This document shows, in pieces, positions 14,401 to 17,347 of a stretch of DNA of 17,347 bases (within the stretch, counting starts at the first letter, position 1; the number at the start of each line of letters is the position of its first letter). The translations under genes and the position numbers were made by a program. The notes below the pieces were generated by a model. The model was not told the DNA's origin. It saw only the letters and a program-made list of their open reading frames with translations, and made no database searches. The DNA is from Clostridia bacterium (lineage in GTDB: Bacteria > UBA6262 > WVXT01 > JAUXBS01): contig JAUXDE010000024.1 of the NCBI GenBank assembly GCA_030618495.1, positions 1-17,347 on the forward strand, read 5' to 3'.

Positions 14401-15495
14401 TTACACCAGCCCTTCGGTTTCTTTGGCGCCGAACATAATATTCATATTCTGTACCGCCTGGCCCGACGCTCCTTTGTGCAGGTTATCTATTGCCGTTATC
14501 ACCACGATTCTCTTGTTTCTTCCATCAATCGTAAACCCTATATCACAAAAATTCGTGCCTGTTACATCGCTTATCTGTGGATATTTCTCTCCCCTTATCC
14601 TTATAAAAGGAGACCTTTTATAGAATTTCCCGTAAATACCATGCAGTTTCTTCATGCTGAGGTTCCCTGTCATTTTCAGGTTAATTGTTGAAAGTATTCC
14701 GTACTTAAACGTTCCTACATGCGGCGAAAAAGACACCCTTGCTCCTAATCCGGCTGAACTAAGTTCCTGTTCGATTTCAGGGATATGCGGATGGACGGCT
14801 ATTTTATAAGGCACAATATTATCCACACCGCTAATTGCCGCGCCTGAACCGCCCGGCTTCCCTGTTCTCCCCGCGCCGGATACGCCGCTGTAAGCGTTTA
14901 TGATTATGTCCTTTACCCCGGCCGCGCCGGCCGTAACCAGGGGCATTATACCAAGCAGGGCTCCCGTAGGGTAACAACCGGGATTGGCGACAAAACAGGC
15001 ATTCCTTATCTTCGGCCCGTTTATTTCAGGGATACCGTATACCGAATTCTTAAGTATTTTCCTGTACGCGCCTGAAGATTTCTGTTTTCCCCATATTTTG
15101 CTCAGTTTATTATTCCCATTATCTTTTATGTACCATTTTTCATAATCCTGCGGCTTCTTCAGCCTGAAATCGCCGCTCAGGTCAATGAACCTGATTTTCT
15201 TTCCCCTCTTCCTTGCCAGCATAACAAGGTCTGTAGTATCCTTCATATTAACAGTGTGAGGTTTTGAAAAGAATATTACATCACAATCCGATATCAACTT
15301 CTCAGGTTCATAGGAAACAGTCCTTTGCCCCGTTATTCCCCTTAAGCTCCTGTGTATATCGGATATCTTTACGCCGCTGTGACTATCTGAAACAAGAGTT
15401 GTAAGTTTCACCTGTTTATGCGACGCCAGCAGCCTCACCAGCACTTCCGCGGAAAATCCCGCCGAACCAACCAGTCCCGCTCTTATTTTTTTCAA
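14401..15495 (-). CDS. argC: N-acetyl-gamma-glutamyl-phosphate reductase
   Basis: The 364-residue enzyme reduces acetylglutamyl phosphate to the semialdehyde with NADPH, acting directly after ArgB. The catalytic cysteine is C174 in NPGCYPTG and the catalytic histidine is H237 in HPHIPEIEQEL. The N-terminal dinucleotide loop reads GLVGSAGFSAEVLVRLL, a mild variant of the usual GASGYTG pattern. YSGVSGAGR and the C-terminal DNLHKGASGQAVQNMN are family signatures. The start is TTG (15493-15495), overlapping the hisD TGA by 4 bases, with GGGGAG 6 bases upstream. No better ATG fits the conserved N terminus. It lies between hisD and argB in a translationally coupled run, so arginine and histidine enzymes are made from one message. 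Confidence 0.96.
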   Translation of the reverse strand: MKKIRAGLVGSAGFSAEVLVRLLASHKQVKLTTLVSDSHSGVKISDIHRSLRGITGQRTVSYEPEKLISDCDVIFFSKPHTVNMKDTTDLVMLARKRGKKIRFIDLSGDFRLKKPQDYEKWYIKDNGNNKLSKIWGKQKSSGAYRKILKNSVYGIPEINGPKIRNACFVANPGCYPTGALLGIMPLVTAGAAGVKDIIINAYSGVSGAGRTGKPGGSGAAISGVDNIVPYKIAVHPHIPEIEQELSSAGLGARVSFSPHVGTFKYGILSTINLKMTGNLSMKKLHGIYGKFYKRSPFIRIRGEKYPQISDVTGTNFCDIGFTIDGRNKRIVVITAIDNLHKGASGQAVQNMNIMFGAKETEGLV

Positions 15496-16811
15496 TCCTT
15501 ACTCCCCGAAAACCTCACCTTTACGGAATTGGCGTGCTCAATCAATCCTTCCATCTTCGACAACTCCACTAAAGGTTTCCTGAAGCATCCCAGCGACTTC
15601 CTGGTGAACTTCTGAAAAGTAGGCCTCTTAAAGAAAGTTTCAAGGTTAACACCGCCGGTATATCTTGCGCTGCCTCCCGTGGGCAGTATGTGGTTCGTCC
15701 CGGAAATGTAATCACCCAATACCGTGGGAGTATAATCACCCAGGAAAACGGAACCTGCGTTGTTAACGGATTCTAATATTTTCCCGGGATTTTTTGTCAT
15801 AATCTGAAGATGTTCCGGGGCAAACTCATTTGCAAAATCAATCGCCTGCCTTACACTGCCCGCCACAAGGATAGCGCCGTAGTTCTTAAGCGATGATTCT
15901 ATCGTTTTTCTCCTCAATGACTCTTTTACCGCCTTGCTAAGATATTTCCTGACTTCCCCTGCCGTTTTTTCCGAAGTCGTAACCAGGATCGCCGAACTGT
16001 TGGGGTCATGCTCCGACTGCGCCATCATGTCGCGGGCTATCCAATCACTGTTGGCGCCGCCATCGGCGATAATAAGCACTTCGCTCGGGCCCGCGGTTAA
16101 CTCTATTGAAGCGTAATTCCTTATCATGACGTAAAGTTTTGCAGCGGAAACCCATACGTTCCCGGGGCCTATTATCTTATCAACGCCGCCAATCGTTTCC
16201 GTTCCAACTGCCATGGCTCCTATCGCCTGCATGCCGCCCGCCTTTATTATCATGTCCGCTCCCGCCATGTCAGCAGCCACAAGAACGATATCAGCTACTT
16301 TCTTATTCCTGCCCGCAGGAGTAGAAAGCGCTATTTTCTTTACTCCCGCAATACGCGCGGGGACAACCCCCATTACCGCGGTACTCGGGTAAAGAGCCGC
16401 TCCACCCGGGACGTAAACGCCCACAGTTTCAATGGGCCTTAAAACCTGCCCCGCCGTATAGCCGCCTCCGAAACTTTTCTTCCACCCCCTGTTGGTCCTG
16501 CTTAACTGATTCTTATAGAACATCCCGACATTCTTAATCATCAGTTCAACATCCCTCAGCAGGTTACCCGGCAGGTTTTTATAAGCGTTTCTTATCTCGC
16601 TCTTTTTTACGATGAGTTCTCCGGGTTTTAACGAAACCTTTTCAAATTTCCTTATATAACTTACCAGCGCCTTGTTCCCGTTCTTTCTTATGTTTTCTAC
16701 AACGGGAGCAGCCGCGCTGAAAATAAGCGGATATATTTTTTCACCGCCCCTGTTTATTATCTTATCATACCTTGCGCGGGTTATTTTATTTAACTTCTCC
16801 ACCTTCACCAT
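15492..16811 (-). CDS. hisD: Histidinol dehydrogenase
   Basis: The 439-residue enzyme carries out the last two steps of histidine synthesis, oxidising L-histidinol to L-histidine with two NAD+. Zinc ligands are visible: Q265 and H268 in AQSEHDP, D367 in VLGDYISG and H426 near the C terminus in LIEHANSV. The catalytic pair E333-H334 lies in FAPEHLQI. The signature regions IIGPGNVWVSAAK, ELTAGPSEVLIIAD and GTNHILPTGGSARYTGGV are intact. The ATG at 16809-16811 has GAGGG 6 bases upstream. It is first of the hisD-argC-argB run, and no other his gene is in the window, so histidine synthesis must be completed by genes elsewhere. A promoter for the run is not obvious in the 152 bases upstream. A palindrome at 16921-16942 may be an operator. 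Cytoplasmic. Confidence 0.97.
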   Translation of the reverse strand: MVKVEKLNKITRARYDKIINRGGEKIYPLIFSAAAPVVENIRKNGNKALVSYIRKFEKVSLKPGELIVKKSEIRNAYKNLPGNLLRDVELMIKNVGMFYKNQLSRTNRGWKKSFGGGYTAGQVLRPIETVGVYVPGGAALYPSTAVMGVVPARIAGVKKIALSTPAGRNKKVADIVLVAADMAGADMIIKAGGMQAIGAMAVGTETIGGVDKIIGPGNVWVSAAKLYVMIRNYASIELTAGPSEVLIIADGGANSDWIARDMMAQSEHDPNSSAILVTTSEKTAGEVRKYLSKAVKESLRRKTIESSLKNYGAILVAGSVRQAIDFANEFAPEHLQIMTKNPGKILESVNNAGSVFLGDYTPTVLGDYISGTNHILPTGGSARYTGGVNLETFFKRPTFQKFTRKSLGCFRKPLVELSKMEGLIEHANSVKVRFSGSKD

Positions 16812-16877
16812 TTTTTTCCCTCAGCCTCTATGCTATTTCCAGAAAGTCTATTATCGTCGACAATACGTTCTTTTCTC

Positions 16878-16905
16878 TTGACAATATGAGCCCATGTGGT
16901 ATACT
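16878..16905 (+). promoter_or_regulatory. Strong plus-strand promoter opposing the surrounding genes
   Basis: A perfect TTGACA (16878-16883), a 16-base spacer and TATACT (16900-16905) give one of the best sigma-70 matches in the window. The sequence before the -10, GTGGTATACTC, resembles the -10 contexts of the fprA and tolC promoters. It points rightward, against every protein gene, into a hairpin and the terminator at 16947-16981. Predicted start near 16912. Confidence 0.6.
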
Positions 16906-16911
16906 CTTCAT

Positions 16912-16981
16912 TGACATCCCTATTATTGGTTTACCAATAGTAGGTCAAAAAGGCCGCTAACCTTTATGGTTGCGGCTTTTT
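16912..16981 (+). ncRNA. Candidate small RNA of about 70 nt
   Basis: The predicted transcript from the 16878-16905 promoter contains a long hairpin. TATTATTGG (16921-16929) pairs with CCAATAGTA (16934-16942) around a TTTA loop, extended by CC/GG and, past a small internal loop, by TTGA/TCAA. It then runs into a rho-independent terminator. No convincing reading frame lies within it. Its last 18 bases or so are antisense to the 3' end of the NYN nuclease gene. It does not match an RNA family I recognise. The alternative is that the hairpin is simply a palindromic operator for hisD and the promoter is fortuitous. Confidence 0.4.
16947..16981. terminator. Bidirectional rho-independent terminator
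   Basis: An A-run, GCCGC, a bulged T, AACC, a TTTAT loop, then GGTT, GCGGC and TTTTT form a 9-bp stem with one bulge. The A-run and T-run flank it, so it can work in both directions. On the minus strand it ends the NYN nuclease gene, whose TAA (16964-16966) lies in the loop. On the plus strand it ends the candidate small RNA. Confidence 0.8.
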
Positions 16982-17347
16982 GCTTTTTAGAAATATTGGT
17001 ATTATATGATCTAAGTTGATAAAAGAATTAGCAGTATTCTTTAAATCATAACATTTTCTTACATCATTGTTAAATGATGCAACTTGAACCTTTTTCTTAA
17101 TTAACTGAACCTTTTTTATAGCAGGCACAAAATCCCCATCACCACTTATTAAAATAGCCGTGTTATATTCATTCTTAACAGCGAGAAGTAGCATATCTAT
17201 AGCTACAATAATGTCGAGACCTTTTTCTACATAAGTTACTAATTCCTCCCTTGAAACATACTTGCGTATTTTTTCCATTATATTTTTGCTAAATACCATA
17301 GGTTTTTTGATATATTTTCCTCCCTGGATTACTGTAATTCCAGGAAT
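16964..17347 (-). CDS. NYN-domain (LabA/DUF88-like) putative RNase, 5' part outside the window
   Basis: The frame is open to the window edge, so the gene is cut by the window and its true start is not visible. The ATG at 17297-17299 is internal: the 16 codons before it (encoding IPGITVIQGGKYIKKP) continue the domain. The visible part is the C-terminal two-thirds of a PIN-like NYN domain. It includes YVEKGLDIIVAIDMLLLA with a conserved aspartate, AILISGDGDFVPAIKKVQ with the metal-binding SGDGDF, and the closing FINL strand. The first catalytic aspartate (usually in a DGSN-like motif) would lie outside. Family members are thought to cleave RNA, and LabA acts in cyanobacterial clock output; the role here is unknown. 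It ends in the terminator at 16947-16981, so it is transcriptionally separate from hisD. Confidence 0.85.
   Translation of the reverse strand: MPGITVIQGGKYIKKPMVFSKNIMEKIRKYVSREELVTYVEKGLDIIVAIDMLLLAVKNEYNTAILISGDGDFVPAIKKVQLIKKKVQVASFNNDVRKCYDLKNTANSFINLDHIIPIFLKSKKPQP

Noticed and set aside
16889-16960. 24-codon plus-strand frame starting at the ATG in the hisD upstream region
   Set aside because: Its ATG lies within the promoter spacer upstream of the predicted transcription start, and no ribosome site precedes it. The hairpin/terminator reading explains the sequence better.
17297-17299. ATG at 17299 as the true start of the NYN gene
   Set aside because: The same frame is open to the window edge and the upstream codons continue the domain. 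Starting here would also remove the first catalytic aspartate of the family.

Overview
All protein genes in this window lie on the minus strand, so transcription runs from high to low coordinates. The content suggests an anaerobic, Gram-negative bacterium. There is a TolC-type outer-membrane channel, and a full set of non-heme-iron and flavin enzymes used by strict anaerobes against oxygen. A TMTC-like membrane/TPR protein and a DUF5679-type zinc ribbon fit an uncultivated lineage such as Omnitrophota, Elusimicrobiota or a neighbour. That placement is a low-confidence inference, because no rRNA or other phylogenetic marker is present.

Layout from high to low coordinates: (1) 17347-16964, the 3' part of a NYN/LabA-like nuclease gene that enters from outside the window and ends in a bidirectional terminator. 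(2) 16963-16812, a 152-base intergenic region. It holds a strong plus-strand promoter, a long hairpin and the shared terminator, which together look like a small RNA of about 70 nt. (3) 16811-13257, a tightly packed biosynthetic cluster hisD-argC-argB with 4-base overlaps or gaps. It is followed by a 27-residue lysine-rich mini-gene whose ribosome binding site covers the argB stop, and by a 48-residue zinc-ribbon protein. (4) 13151-12324, a rhomboid protease, then a small cupin (12253-11984), a TMTC-like glycosyltransferase/TPR protein (11904-9793) and an amino-acid permease fused to a PTS EIIA domain (9722-7878). (5) 7713-3071, a TolC-like channel and an RND pump overlapping by 4 bases, with no periplasmic adaptor gene in the window. 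(6) 2953-86, an oxygen-defence operon fprA-SOR-rubrerythrin-Hrb behind a near-consensus sigma-70 promoter.

The last operon reads as a coherent pathway. The flavo-diiron protein reduces O2 (or NO) to water, the superoxide reductase turns superoxide into peroxide, rubrerythrin removes peroxide, and the flavin-reductase/rubredoxin fusion can feed electrons to the others. Short dispersed repeats sit in the gaps between genes: copies of GGGGTCAG-type and TAGTGTGGTGTT sequences, probably remnants of REP-like elements. No gene-free stretch exceeds 300 bases. I see no tRNA, rRNA, CRISPR array, insertion sequence or prophage gene. The items most worth checking are the small-RNA candidate, the lysine-rich mini-gene, and the palindrome over the efflux promoter.
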